Shown here: piece by piece, positions 51,057 through 61,202 of the stretch | Layout of the letters: every line of letters starts with the position of its first letter | Numbering within the stretch: the first letter of the stretch is position 1 | The notes under the pieces: generated by a model | Seen by the model: the letters and a program-made list of their open reading frames with translations, nothing else | Told to the model about the DNA's origin: nothing | The model's database searches: none | Position numbers and translations under genes: made by a program | From: VAYN01 sp963702075 | Lineage (GTDB): Bacteria > Actinomycetota > Thermoleophilia > Solirubrobacterales > 70-9 | Direction: 5' to 3' | DNA: 64,000 nt | Assembly: GCA_963702075.1 (NCBI GenBank) | Contig: OY969703.1 | Location: forward strand, 372,001 to 436,000

Positions 51057-52415
51057 TCAGGGCTTGCCGCGCCGGTAGAGCCAGCGCTGGAAGAACGGGT
51101 CGAGGTTGCGCCCGGAGACGTTCTCCGCCAGGGCGGTGAGATCCTCGATCGTGCCGCTGCCGTAGCGATGCGCCTGCGCCCATTCGTGCAGCACCCGCAG
51201 CATCGGCTTGGTGCCGATCTTCAGGCGGAGCGCCTCCAGCGCCATCGCGCCGCGGATGTAGACGGAGGGGCCGAAGAGGTGCTGCGGCGTGCCGGGGTGA
51301 GCGGTGGGCGGGTTCCAAAACGCCTCGTCGTCGGCGGGCACCTTGTAGAGCCGATTGAAGATCGCGTGGGCGCTGCGACGGCCGTGCCGCTCGGCGTAGT
51401 ACCACTCGGTCCAGGTCGCGAAGCCCTCATTGAGCCAGATTTCCGGCCACCGCTTCAGGCCGACCGAGTCGCCGAACCATTGATGCGCGGTCTCGTGGAC
51501 GAGCGTGGTCAGGTCCGGGACGTAGGGGTAGATCGGCCGGCTCTGGGTCTCCAGCGCGTAGCCGAGTTTCGGCGCGTAGTCGACGATCGAGCCGGCCGAG
51601 GAGAAGGGGTAGGGACCGTAAAGCCCGCTCTCGAAGCGGACGACCTCGGGCAGGCTCGCCAGCACCGGCCGCGAGGCCTGCTCGAGCCGGGGGTCGACCA
51701 GCGTGTAGGCGGGGCCGCCCGCGACGGTGCTGCCGGCGATCTTGCCGCGGCCGACGTCGAGCACTGCCAGGTAGGGGCTCATCGGCCGCCCTTCGCGCCA
51801 GTCGTAGGTGGTGAGGTCGCCGCGGCGGAGGACGCGGTGCCGCCGCCCGTTGGCGACCGCCTTCAGCCGCTTCGGCACGGTGACGACGACGTCGAACTTC
51901 GCCTTGTCGCTGGGGACGTTGTCGCAGGGAATCCAGGCGGCGGTGCCCTGCGGCTCGCCGACGGCAAGGACGCCGTCGTCGGTGCGGTACCACCCCTCGG
52001 CGCTACCGTCGGGATCGACGATCTTCGGCGGCACGCCGCTGTAGCTGACGGCGACGGTGAAGTATTCGCCCTCCGGCACAGCCTGCTTCGGGACCACGGT
52101 CAGCTTGCCGCCCTTGCGGCTGAACCCCGCCGCCTTGCCGTTGACCCGCACCTCCGTCACCCGCGGGCCGAAGAAGTCGAGGGAGAGCCGCCTCAGCCGC
52201 CCAGCCGGGAAGGCGTACATGGTGGTCTCGGCATCGACGCCGCGGGTCGCGGCGTCGTACTTCAGGTCGACTTCGTAGTAGCTGGCGTCGTAGCCACGGT
52301 TGCCGGCATGGGGGAAGAAGGGTTCGTTCGCCGGCTTGATCGCCGCGGCCGGCGCGGCGAGGCAGCCGATGCCGATCAGGCCGAGGAGGAGAAGGCTGAG
52401 CCGGACGGAGCGCAA
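51057..52415 (-). CDS. Secreted M1-family metallopeptidase
   Basis: The 452-residue protein starts with a signal peptide (SLLLLGLIGIGCLAAPAAA). An aminopeptidase-N-like beta domain precedes the catalytic domain with the zinc motif HETAHQWFGDS (HETAH 307-311) and the third ligand in WLNEGFATW (Glu330). The substrate-recognition GAMEN motif is replaced by GYALETQ (286-292), typical of the bacterial secreted branch. The protein lacks the large ERAP-like C-terminal domain. It would release N-terminal amino acids outside the cell. It is convergent with the antiporter gene, with one base between stops. Confidence 0.9.
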   Translation of the reverse strand: MRSVRLSLLLLGLIGIGCLAAPAAAIKPANEPFFPHAGNRGYDASYYEVDLKYDAATRGVDAETTMYAFPAGRLRRLSLDFFGPRVTEVRVNGKAAGFSRKGGKLTVVPKQAVPEGEYFTVAVSYSGVPPKIVDPDGSAEGWYRTDDGVLAVGEPQGTAAWIPCDNVPSDKAKFDVVVTVPKRLKAVANGRRHRVLRRGDLTTYDWREGRPMSPYLAVLDVGRGKIAGSTVAGGPAYTLVDPRLEQASRPVLASLPEVVRFESGLYGPYPFSSAGSIVDYAPKLGYALETQSRPIYPYVPDLTTLVHETAHQWFGDSVGLKRWPEIWLNEGFATWTEWYYAERHGRRSAHAIFNRLYKVPADDEAFWNPPTAHPGTPQHLFGPSVYIRGAMALEALRLKIGTKPMLRVLHEWAQAHRYGSGTIEDLTALAENVSGRNLDPFFQRWLYRRGKP

Positions 52416-52437
52416 GCAGGCATCCTACGATGCTGCT

Positions 52438-53349
52438 GTGTCTTCGGATCGGGATCGGTCCTACGGACTGCACAGAGACGAGGAGCTGGGGGCGGGCCTG
52501 ACCCGCGTCGCTGCCGGCCGCGCCGAGAAGGCGCTCGAGCGCCTGCGAGAGAGTCAGGGTGGCGAAGCCGACGCGGCCGAGGCCGTCCACGGCGTCCGCA
52601 AGGACATGAAGAAGCTGCGCACGGTGCTGCGGCTGCTGCGCAGCGAGCTCGGCAAGAAGGCCTATCGACGGCAGAACGCAACCTTCCGGGAAGCCGCCCG
52701 CACCCTCTCGGAGGCCCGCGACGCCGAGGCGAAGCTGGAGACCCTGGAAGCGCTCGCCGAGTACGACGCGGATCTGCCCGCCGAAGCGCTCGAGGGCTGG
52801 CGGAAGATCCTCGACCGCGATCGCGAAGCCGCGGTCAACACCGCCGGCGACGAGGCGGCCGTCGCCGCCGCGAGCTCGCTGATCGGGGACGGCCTGGACG
52901 GCATCCGTAGCTGGGGCCTCGACGGCGACTCCTGGAAGATGGTCGCCCCCGCCGTCACCCGCACCTACCGACGCGGCCGCCGGGCGATGAAGGAGGCCGA
53001 AGCACACCGCGGCGAGGACGGCTTCCACGAGTGGCGCAAACGGGCCAAGGACCTCTGGTACGAGCTACGGCTGCTGAGCTGCGCCTGGCCCGGGCCATTG
53101 GAAGCCACTGCTGAGGAGGCCCACAAGCTGACCGACCTGCTCGGCGACCACCACGACCTCACCGTCCTGCGCGAAGACCTGCGCGAACGGAACCTCGGCG
53201 AGGCGACGATGGCGCTGGAAGCGGCGATCGGTCGCCGCCAGGACGAGCTCGCAGCCGATGCCCTCTCCCTCGGTCATCGCCTCTACGCCGAGCCTCCGAA
53301 GCAGTTCACCCGCCGTTTGCAGAGGTACTGGGAAGCGCGGCGGGAGTAG
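52438..53349 (+). CDS. CHAD-domain protein
   Basis: From the GTG at 52438 the protein has 303 residues. It is almost entirely helical with CHAD-domain His/Arg-rich helices: EAVHGVRKDMKKLRTVLRLL, FREAARTLSEARDAEAKLE, FHEWRKRAKDLWYELRLL and LGDHHDLTVLREDL. Conserved His residues lie in the first, third and fourth motifs. CHAD proteins bind polyphosphate, and no CYTH partner (triphosphatase) is adjacent. It is divergent from the M1 peptidase gene with 22 bp between the starts. Confidence 0.9.
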   Translation: MSSDRDRSYGLHRDEELGAGLTRVAAGRAEKALERLRESQGGEADAAEAVHGVRKDMKKLRTVLRLLRSELGKKAYRRQNATFREAARTLSEARDAEAKLETLEALAEYDADLPAEALEGWRKILDRDREAAVNTAGDEAAVAAASSLIGDGLDGIRSWGLDGDSWKMVAPAVTRTYRRGRRAMKEAEAHRGEDGFHEWRKRAKDLWYELRLLSCAWPGPLEATAEEAHKLTDLLGDHHDLTVLREDLRERNLGEATMALEAAIGRRQDELAADALSLGHRLYAEPPKQFTRRLQRYWEARRE

Positions 53350-53376
53350 GAGCCCGCAGGCCGAGAATACGTACGT

Positions 53377-54402
53377 TCAGGCTCGAGCCTGTTCCCAGAG
53401 GACGTCGTAGAGTTGGGTCAGGAAAGAATCGACGAGTGTCAGGTCGCCTCGGACCTGAATCCGCCCTCGGTTGCCGTCTAGAAGAGCAGAGAACCAGGTG
53501 TTGATAGTTGCTACCGCCGAGCCGTCAGCAGAAGCGGGCTGTCCGTCGGTGCAATGAAGGGCGCCGTCGCTGTCGACCGTCGCGCGGACTGTTCGCATGC
53601 TCCGATACCCGTTTTCATCCACCTCTCCGGTGACGCCGAGACTCAGCGTCATGCCCGCGTAGTGTGGAAGGGCAGCCAAGGGAAGCACCGTGCGAAGCAC
53701 CGTTGCCATCTCGACGGGAGACAGGCCCGATATTCCGTCCGCGATCACATGGCGTCTCCACCGGCCGATCCCGGCGACCAGCGCCATGCAGGAACGGCCG
53801 TAGTCAGTCAACAGGTACCGCTTGCCTGCTCCCTTCGCCGGGGAGGCGAACAAGAGACCGCCCGAGAGAAATTGGCCAGCACGCCGGTTGACCTGATGGT
53901 ACGTAAGGTCTCGCGTGACCCGTGAAAGTTCCGTCAGCGACCGCGATTCCTGGCTCAGTTCATGGACGAAGCCGAGCTGCCAGAGCTCGCTCATCAGGTT
54001 CAGTGACGACCAAGATCCCGACCAGCGGCCGTTGCTGAAGGCCCGCGACGAAGCCGTTGCTGTGAAGGTCTGCAGCAGCCGGAAGAGCTCCCGCCCTGTC
54101 GGCTCGGTCAAGCTGAGCACCACCTTGGAAGGCACCCCAGGCTCCCGGCGGCGATCGATCAGGTCATGGACCTGCATCTTGCTCACGTACCGGTAGACGC
54201 TGCGGGAGGAGAACCCCCTGATCCGTTCCGCCAGTTGCTCGGTTCGCAAGGACCTCGATCCGAGCGACATGATGATCTGCGGACCAGGCCCCGAACCTAG
54301 TAAATGCAGGATGCCGCCGACCGAGAACTCGGCTGTCGCAGCCGCCGGACGAATCTCCCTTGCGGCGCCTTCCGGTACCTGTCTATAGAGCGTATCTCTC
54401 AC
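53377..54402 (-). CDS. Regulator with two HxlR-like winged-helix domains and a C-terminal sterol-carrier-like region
   Basis: The 341-residue protein has two successive winged helices: residues ~40-120 (SLGSRSLRTEQLAERIRGFS, SVYRYVSKMQVHDLI) and ~130-210 (RVTRDLTYHQVNRRAGQFL, KRYLLTDYGRSCM). About 110 residues follow, including TLSLGVTGEVDENGYRS and AVATINTWFSALLDGNRGRI, which resemble SCP2-like or ligand-sensing folds. Tandem HxlR-like heads suggest a monomer acting like a dimer. The start is GTG at 54402. The upstream palindrome CGAGGTTACCTCG (54409-54421) could be an autoregulatory site. Target unknown. Confidence 0.72.
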   Translation of the reverse strand: MRDTLYRQVPEGAAREIRPAAATAEFSVGGILHLLGSGPGPQIIMSLGSRSLRTEQLAERIRGFSSRSVYRYVSKMQVHDLIDRRREPGVPSKVVLSLTEPTGRELFRLLQTFTATASSRAFSNGRWSGSWSSLNLMSELWQLGFVHELSQESRSLTELSRVTRDLTYHQVNRRAGQFLSGGLLFASPAKGAGKRYLLTDYGRSCMALVAGIGRWRRHVIADGISGLSPVEMATVLRTVLPLAALPHYAGMTLSLGVTGEVDENGYRSMRTVRATVDSDGALHCTDGQPASADGSAVATINTWFSALLDGNRGRIQVRGDLTLVDSFLTQLYDVLWEQARA

Positions 54403-54408
54403 GGTACG

Positions 54409-54421
54409 CGAGGTTACCTCG
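54409..54421. promoter_or_regulatory. Palindrome upstream of the double winged-helix regulator
   Basis: CGAGGTTACCTCG is a perfect 13-bp inverted repeat 7 bp before the regulator start on the minus strand. It is a candidate operator. The remaining 245 bp to ligD (54422-54667) hold no recognisable gene; a TTGACA at 54493 has no matching -10. Confidence 0.35.
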
Positions 54422-54667
54422 ACAAAATCCCTGCATGCAAGGGGTCTTGAGCATTGCCAAAAACTGCCAAGTACGCCCTGTCACTCCCGACCTTGACAGA
54501 AATCCGTGTCTATCCAGGGAAAAGCAGCCCTCAGCAAGCGCCGCTCGAAATCGGCTTCGATCGGCCCTGGAAAGCAAAGCCAAGAGACTCTTGACCACGG
54601 CGCTGGACCCGTTTTTGAAGCGTGTCCATTCGAGTGCTTGGGGACCTCGGACGGGTAGCTTCCAAGG

Positions 54668-57076
54668 GTGACGACAAAGTCGGGTGAGGATCTCAGCGAG
54701 TACGGGCGCAAGCGCGACTTCGGGAAGACCTCTGAGCCGGTGCCGAGGAAACGCCGTCAGCAGAAGGGGGCGCCGCGCTTCGTCGTACAGGAACACAGCG
54801 CTCGGCGGCTGCACTGGGACCTGCGGTTGGAGCATGAAGGGGTCGCTGCTTCGTGGGCGATTCCGAATGGGATTCCCGAGAGTCCCGATGAGAATCGCAA
54901 GGCAGTGCATACGGAGGACCATCCGCTCGAGTATCTGAGTTGGGAGGGGGAGATCCCGGAGGGGGAGTACGGCGCTGGGACGATGAGGGTCTGGGACAGC
55001 GGCACCTACGAGCTGGAGAAGTGGGAGCCGGGGAAAGTGATGGTCGAGTTCCACGGCGAGCGGGTGCAGGGGCGGTATGCGCTTTTCCGAGCCGGCAAAG
55101 CCGAGAGGGACTGGATGATCCACCGGATCGACCCGCCGGCGCGTGAGCGCGATCCGTTTCCGGAGAACTTGGTGCCGATGTTGGCGCGGCTCTCGACGCT
55201 GCCGCGGGACGACGGGAAGTGGGCCGTGGAGGTGAAGTGGGACGGGATCCGGGCGATCGCCTATTGCCGGCCGGGGCGGGTGCGGCTGCAGACGCGCAAC
55301 CTCAACGACGTCAGCGTCCAGTACCCCGAGGTGCGGCGGATCTCGCGGGAGCTCGGGGCCCATGACGCGGTCCTCGACGGCGAGCTCGTCGCCTTCGATG
55401 AGAACGCCAGGCCGAGCTTCGAGCGCTTGCAGCAGCGGATTCACAACAGCGACGAGAACGTGGTCCGGCGGCGGATGAAAACTCACCCCGTCGTCTACGT
55501 CATCTTCGACCTCCTTTACTTAGACGGCGACGACCTCACTTGCGAGCCCTACACCCGTCGCCGCGAGCTGCTCGAGGGCCTGGAGCTTTCTGGTGACGCC
55601 TGGCAGACCCCGGCCTACTCCGTCGGCCACGCGAAGGAGCTACTGGCGGCGAGCAAGGAGCAGGGCCTCGAGGGAGTGGTGCTAAAGCGCGTCGACAGCA
55701 CCTACTCCCCCGGCAAACGGACCGCCGCCTGGCTGAAGGTGAAAAACGTCAGCCGCCAGGAGATGGTGATCGGCGGCTGGACTGCCGGCGAAGGCCGGCG
55801 CAAGGAACACCTCGGCGCGCTCCTGGTCGGCTACTTCGAGCGCGAGGGCGGCAAACAGGTGCTGCGCTACGCCGGCAAAGTCGGCACCGGCTTCAAAGCC
55901 GCCGACCTGACCGCGATCGCCGCCCGGCTGGCGCCGCTGGAGCGCAAGACGAGCCCCTTCGCCGCCGGCCCGAAACCGCCGAAAGGCGCCCATTTCGTCG
56001 AGCCGCGCCTGGTCGCCGAGGTCGAGTTCCGCGAGATGACCAAGGAGGGGATCCTGCGCCACTCCGCGTACAAAGGCATGCGCGAGGACAAGCCCGCGGA
56101 CGAGGTGGTGCTGGAGCGACCGACCGATCCGCAGGGCGAGTCGCTGACCTCGCGGGCCGTCAAAAGGCCGCGCAAGAAAGCCGCGGTCACGGTGGAGGGG
56201 CGCGAGCTCGAGCTCTCGAATCTCGACAAGGTCCTCTACCCGCAGGCCGGCTTCACCAAGGGCGAGCTGATCGACTGGTACGCCAGCATCGGCGAGGCCC
56301 TGCTGCCGCACTTACGCGGCCGGCCGCTGACCCTGAAGCGCTATCCCAACGGGGTCGAGGGCAAGCACTTCTACGAGAAGCGCTGCCCCAGCCACCGGCC
56401 CGACTGGGTGACGACGGCCAGCGTCTGGAGCGACAGCCGCGAGGGCGAGATCGACTACTGCGTGGTCGAAGACCTGCCGACCCTGGTCTGGCTGGCGAAC
56501 CTGGCCGACATCGAGCTCCACACCTCGCTCGCCAAAGCCGCGGCGATCGAGCAACCGACGGCGATGGTCTTCGACCTCGACCCCGGCGCGCCCGCGGACA
56601 TCGTCGATTGCTGCCAGGTCGCGATCTGGCTGCGCGGTCTCTTCGAGCAGCTCGGCCTCAACTGCTACCCGAAGACCTCCGGCTCGAAGGGGATGCAGCT
56701 CTACGTGCCGCTCAACAGCGACGTCAGCTACGCCGACACGAAGCCTTTCGCCAAAGCCGTCGCCGAGGCGCTGGAGACGAAATTCCCCGACCGCGTCGTC
56801 TCGCAGATGTCGAAGGCGAAGCGGCCGGGCAAGGTGCTGATCGACTGGAGCCAGAACGACCGGCACAAGACGACCATCTGCGTCTACTCGCTGCGGGCGA
56901 AAGAACGGCCGACGGTCTCGACGCCGCTGGAGTGGGACGAGGTCGACGCGGCGCTGGAGAGCGGCGATCCGCAGGCGCTCGTCTTCGATCACGCCGCCGT
57001 GCTCGAGCGGGTCGAGGAGAAGGGCGACCTCTTCGCCCCGGTGCTGAGCGAAGGGCAGCGACTCCCCGCGATCTAG
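54668..57076 (+). CDS. ligD: ATP-dependent DNA ligase D (phosphoesterase-ligase-polymerase)
   Basis: The 802-residue LigD is the bacterial non-homologous end joining enzyme. The order is phosphoesterase (1-~160, with EHSARRLHWDLRLEHEG and HTEDHPLEY), ligase (~165-490, nucleophile Lys190 in EVKWDGIRAIAY; DGELVAFDE, EGVVLKR, WLKVKN), then polymerase/primase (~520-800, with TLKRYPNGVEGKHFYEK, MVFDLDPG and TSGSKGMQLYVPL). Conserved Asp pairs for metal binding are present in the polymerase part. Ku is not encoded within the window, so its partner must lie elsewhere. Start is GTG at 54668. Confidence 0.93.
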   Translation: MTTKSGEDLSEYGRKRDFGKTSEPVPRKRRQQKGAPRFVVQEHSARRLHWDLRLEHEGVAASWAIPNGIPESPDENRKAVHTEDHPLEYLSWEGEIPEGEYGAGTMRVWDSGTYELEKWEPGKVMVEFHGERVQGRYALFRAGKAERDWMIHRIDPPARERDPFPENLVPMLARLSTLPRDDGKWAVEVKWDGIRAIAYCRPGRVRLQTRNLNDVSVQYPEVRRISRELGAHDAVLDGELVAFDENARPSFERLQQRIHNSDENVVRRRMKTHPVVYVIFDLLYLDGDDLTCEPYTRRRELLEGLELSGDAWQTPAYSVGHAKELLAASKEQGLEGVVLKRVDSTYSPGKRTAAWLKVKNVSRQEMVIGGWTAGEGRRKEHLGALLVGYFEREGGKQVLRYAGKVGTGFKAADLTAIAARLAPLERKTSPFAAGPKPPKGAHFVEPRLVAEVEFREMTKEGILRHSAYKGMREDKPADEVVLERPTDPQGESLTSRAVKRPRKKAAVTVEGRELELSNLDKVLYPQAGFTKGELIDWYASIGEALLPHLRGRPLTLKRYPNGVEGKHFYEKRCPSHRPDWVTTASVWSDSREGEIDYCVVEDLPTLVWLANLADIELHTSLAKAAAIEQPTAMVFDLDPGAPADIVDCCQVAIWLRGLFEQLGLNCYPKTSGSKGMQLYVPLNSDVSYADTKPFAKAVAEALETKFPDRVVSQMSKAKRPGKVLIDWSQNDRHKTTICVYSLRAKERPTVSTPLEWDEVDAALESGDPQALVFDHAAVLERVEEKGDLFAPVLSEGQRLPAI

Positions 57077-57114
57077 CCGGTTAGGAACGCCGCTCCAACG
57101 GGCAGGTAGGGCCC

Positions 57115-58035
57115 ATGGAGAGCAAGACCGGCCTCGGCGCGACCCTGAAACGGACGCTGAGCGAGTTTCAGGAGGACAACCTCAGCGACTGGGCGGCGGC
57201 GCTCACCTACTACGGGCTGCTCTCGCTGTTCCCGGCGCTGATCGCGATGGTCTCGCTGATCGGCATCTTCGGCGACCCCCAGACCACGACCGCGAAGCTG
57301 ACCGAAATCATCACCGAAATCGGCCCCAGCTCCGGCGCCGAAACCTTCGAAGGCCCGATCAAATCGATCGTCGAAAACCGCAGCGCCGCCGGCTTCGCCT
57401 TCGTCATCGGCCTCGCCGCCGCGCTCTGGTCGGCATCCGGCTACGTCGGCGCCTTTACCCGCGCCTCGAACATCATCTACGAGACCCCCGAGGGGCGCCC
57501 CTTCTGGAAGCTGCGGCCGCTGCAGATCGCGGTCACCCTGGCGATGATCATCCTGATGGCGCTGCTCGCCGTCGGCCTCGTCCTCACCGGCCCGGTCGTC
57601 GAAGCCGTCGCCAACCCGATCGGCCTCAGCAGCACCGCGGTCGACGTCTGGAACATCGCCAAGTGGCCGGTGATGGCGGCGATCTTCATCCTCATGGTCG
57701 ACGTCCTCTACTACGTGACGCCGAACGTGAAGCTGCGCGGCTTCAAGTGGGTCACCCCCGGGGCGATCCTGGCGATCGTCGTCTGGGCGCTCGCCTCGGC
57801 CCTCTTCGCCCTCTACGTCGCCAACTTCAGCTCCTACGACAAGACCTACGGCACCCTCGCCGGGCTCGTCGTCCTGCTGCTCTGGTTCTGGATCACCAAC
57901 CTTGCGATCCTCTTCGGTCACCAGATGAACGCAGAGCGCGAGCGCAGCGCCGAGATCGCCGAAGGCCAGCCGCGGGCCGAGAAGGAGATCCAGCTCGAAC
58001 CCCGCGACGAGCCCACCGAACAGCAGGCCACCTAG
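57115..58035 (+). CDS. YihY/BrkB-family membrane protein
   Basis: The 306-residue protein has six helices with YihY/BrkB marks: LSDWAAALTYYGLLSLFPAL near residue 24, GFVIGL-like helices, YVGAFTRASNIIYETPEGRP, VLYYVTPNVKLRGFKWVTPG and a final LLWFWITNLAILFGHQMN helix. The C-terminal tail is charged. Despite the RNase BN name once used, the family is a transporter-like membrane protein of unknown substrate. It is probably cotranscribed with ligD (38-bp gap) and the DUF4235 gene (15-bp gap). Confidence 0.9.
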   Translation: MESKTGLGATLKRTLSEFQEDNLSDWAAALTYYGLLSLFPALIAMVSLIGIFGDPQTTTAKLTEIITEIGPSSGAETFEGPIKSIVENRSAAGFAFVIGLAAALWSASGYVGAFTRASNIIYETPEGRPFWKLRPLQIAVTLAMIILMALLAVGLVLTGPVVEAVANPIGLSSTAVDVWNIAKWPVMAAIFILMVDVLYYVTPNVKLRGFKWVTPGAILAIVVWALASALFALYVANFSSYDKTYGTLAGLVVLLLWFWITNLAILFGHQMNAERERSAEIAEGQPRAEKEIQLEPRDEPTEQQAT

Positions 58036-58050
58036 CCAGGAGGAGCAGAT

Positions 58051-58344
58051 ATGAAGGTGATTTTCACTCCGATCAGCATCGTCCTCGGGCTGATCGCGGG
58101 CATCGCCGGCAAGAAGATCTTCGAACGGGTCTGGGGGCTGATCGACGAAGAAGAGCCGCCCAAGCCCGAGCACCGCGATTTCTCCTGGCCGAAGCTGGTC
58201 GCCGCGCTGGTCGTCGAGGGCGCGATCTTCCGCCTCGTCAAAGGCCTGGTCGACCACGGCAGCCGCACCTCGTTCGCGAAGCTCACCGGCAAATGGCCGG
58301 GCGAGGAGGCACCCGAGCCGGAGTACCTCTCCCGAGCCGGGTGA
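58051..58344 (+). CDS. DUF4235-family small membrane protein
   Basis: The 97-residue protein has one or two hydrophobic segments (TPISIVLGLIAGIAGKKIF and LVAALVVEGAIFRLVKGLVDHG) and ends in an acidic tail, as in the DUF4235 family common in actinobacteria. The ribosome binding site AGGAGGAG precedes the ATG. The family has no known function and is often next to BrkB/YihY proteins, as here. Confidence 0.85.
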   Translation: MKVIFTPISIVLGLIAGIAGKKIFERVWGLIDEEEPPKPEHRDFSWPKLVAALVVEGAIFRLVKGLVDHGSRTSFAKLTGKWPGEEAPEPEYLSRAG

Positions 58345-58428
58345 CACCGCGATGCGGGTGCCAAATGGCACTTATGTAACTGGGTACTCGCCGATACTTG
58401 ACTCGGTCTGACCGGAGTGGGACAAAAC

Positions 58429-58500
58429 AGGAGCTTCATTATTTCTCCTGGCTCCCGAGGTGCCCTCACATATCAGGGCGTCTCGGGAGCTCCTTTTCTT
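58429..58500 (+). terminator. Leader hairpin pair ending in a strong terminator-like stem before the hydroxyacid dehydrogenase gene
   Basis: GCTCCCGAG (58451-58459) pairs with CTCGGGAGC (58482-58490) and, inside it, GCCCT (58462-58466) pairs with AGGGC (58475-58479), followed by TCCTTTTCTT. A small upstream hairpin, AGGAG (58429-58433) with CTCCT (58445-58449), precedes it. It ends 31 bp before the ATG at 58532. It could simply end the ligD-BrkB transcript or be an attenuator or riboswitch expression platform. Confidence 0.6.
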
Positions 58501-58531
58501 CTTGGCGCGAGCGGCGCGGTAGCGTCGGGTC

Positions 58532-59512
58532 ATGGCGTCCACCGAAAGGCCGACCTTCGCGGTCACCAACCGCCTGCCTGAGACGGCTCTGGAGGCACTG
58601 CGCGACGCGGGGGAGCTGCGGATCGACGAGCGCACCGCGGCGATCCCCCGGCCGGACCTATTCGCCCTCGTCGCCGGCGCCGACGCGATCCTGACCCTGC
58701 TGCACGACCGGGTCGACGAGGAGCTGCTGGAGGCGGCCGGTCCGCAGCTGCGCTGCGTCGCCAACGTCGCCGTCGGCTATGACAACGTTGACGTCGAGGC
58801 GGCGGCGCGCCGGGGGGTGGTCGTCACCAACACGCCCGGGGTGCTCGACGACGCGACCGCCGACCTGACGATGGCGCTGCTCCTGGCGGCGACGCGGCGG
58901 GTGGTCGAGGGGGACCGGCTGATCCGCGCCGGCCGGCCGTGGAACTGGGGGATGTCGTTCATGCTCGGCAGCGGCCTGAGGGGCAAGCTGCTTGGGATCG
59001 TCGGCCTCGGCGGGATCGGCCGTCGGGTGGCGCAGCGGGCGCGCGCCTTCAGGATGGAGATCGCCTACCACCAGCGGAACCCGGCGCCCGCGGAGGTCGA
59101 GGCCGAGCTGGAGGCCGAGCGGCTGTCGCTGGATGAGCTCCTGGCGCGGGCGGACGTGGTCAGCCTGCACTGCCCGCTGACGCCGCAGACCCGCCACCTC
59201 GTCGGCGCCGCCGAGCTCGCCGCGATGAAGCCGAGTGCGGTGCTGGTCAACGCCGCCCGCGGCCCGGTCGTCGACGAGCAGGCGCTGGCCGAGGCGCTGG
59301 CGGCGGGGGAGATCGCCGCCGCCGGGCTCGACGTCTACGAGCGCGAGCCGCAGGTCGAGCCGGCGCTGCTGGGACTGGAGAACGTCGTCCTCGCCCCCCA
59401 TCTCGGTTCGGCGACGGTCGAGACCCGCACGGCGATGGCCGAGTTGGCGGCCCGCAACGCGATCTCTGTACTGCGCGGCGAAGAGCCGCTCACCCCGGTC
59501 GCGTCACAATGA
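58532..59512 (+). CDS. D-isomer 2-hydroxyacid dehydrogenase (glyoxylate/hydroxypyruvate reductase-like)
   Basis: The 326-residue enzyme has VAVGYDNVDV, the NAD-binding GLGGIGRRVA motif near residue 158, HCPLTPQTRHLV, VNAARGPVVDE (Arg), GLDVYEREP (Glu) and LAPHLGSATVETR (catalytic His). It reduces glyoxylate/hydroxypyruvate or a similar oxoacid. With the glycerate kinase at 48366 it would form a glyoxylate-to-phosphoglycerate route. Residue choice in beta-2 (HQRNP, no Asp) suggests NADPH. A terminator-like leader precedes it, and a palindromic repeat follows 26 bp after the stop. Confidence 0.9.
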   Translation: MASTERPTFAVTNRLPETALEALRDAGELRIDERTAAIPRPDLFALVAGADAILTLLHDRVDEELLEAAGPQLRCVANVAVGYDNVDVEAAARRGVVVTNTPGVLDDATADLTMALLLAATRRVVEGDRLIRAGRPWNWGMSFMLGSGLRGKLLGIVGLGGIGRRVAQRARAFRMEIAYHQRNPAPAEVEAELEAERLSLDELLARADVVSLHCPLTPQTRHLVGAAELAAMKPSAVLVNAARGPVVDEQALAEALAAGEIAAAGLDVYEREPQVEPALLGLENVVLAPHLGSATVETRTAMAELAARNAISVLRGEEPLTPVASQ

Positions 59513-59537
59513 CGATGTGGTTCTCACCCCCTCCCGG

Positions 59538-59578
59538 CGAACTGCATCAACTTTTCTATCCAGCAGGTGGAGAAGTTG

Positions 59579-59588
<10 letters not shown>
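59538..59588. repeat. 51-bp palindromic element, copy B, containing the mmsA start codon
   Basis: The left arm is identical to copy A; the right arm differs at one base (GAGAAG for GAAAAG). The centre is TATCCAGCAGGTG. The right arm contains GGAG (59569-59572) and ATG (59579-59581), which serve as ribosome binding site and start codon of the following dehydrogenase. Confidence 0.85.
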
Positions 59589-61084
<1,496 letters not shown>

Positions 61085-61138
61085 GCCGTTGGCCTAGCCG
61101 ATCTGTGGCCGTGCATCTCTCTCGTCTCGTTGCTCAAA

Positions 61139-61171
61139 ATCTATATATTGATCAGGCTCGTTATCTATATA
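61139..61171 (+). promoter_or_regulatory. AT-rich direct repeats upstream of the secreted protein gene
   Basis: ATCTATATA occurs at 61139-61147 and again at 61163-61171, 24 bp apart, in an AT-rich patch unlike the rest of the window. The ribosome binding site GGAGG (about 61189-61193) follows. The patch likely contains the promoter or a regulator site. Confidence 0.5.
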
Positions 61172-61202
61172 GAAATCAGTCGATTCTCGGAGGTATGCCG
61201 AT

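Noticed and set aside
54360..54671. A 103-codon plus-strand frame between the regulator and ligD
   Set aside because: It starts inside the regulator gene, has no convincing ribosome binding site or family motif, and ends in the ligD start region.
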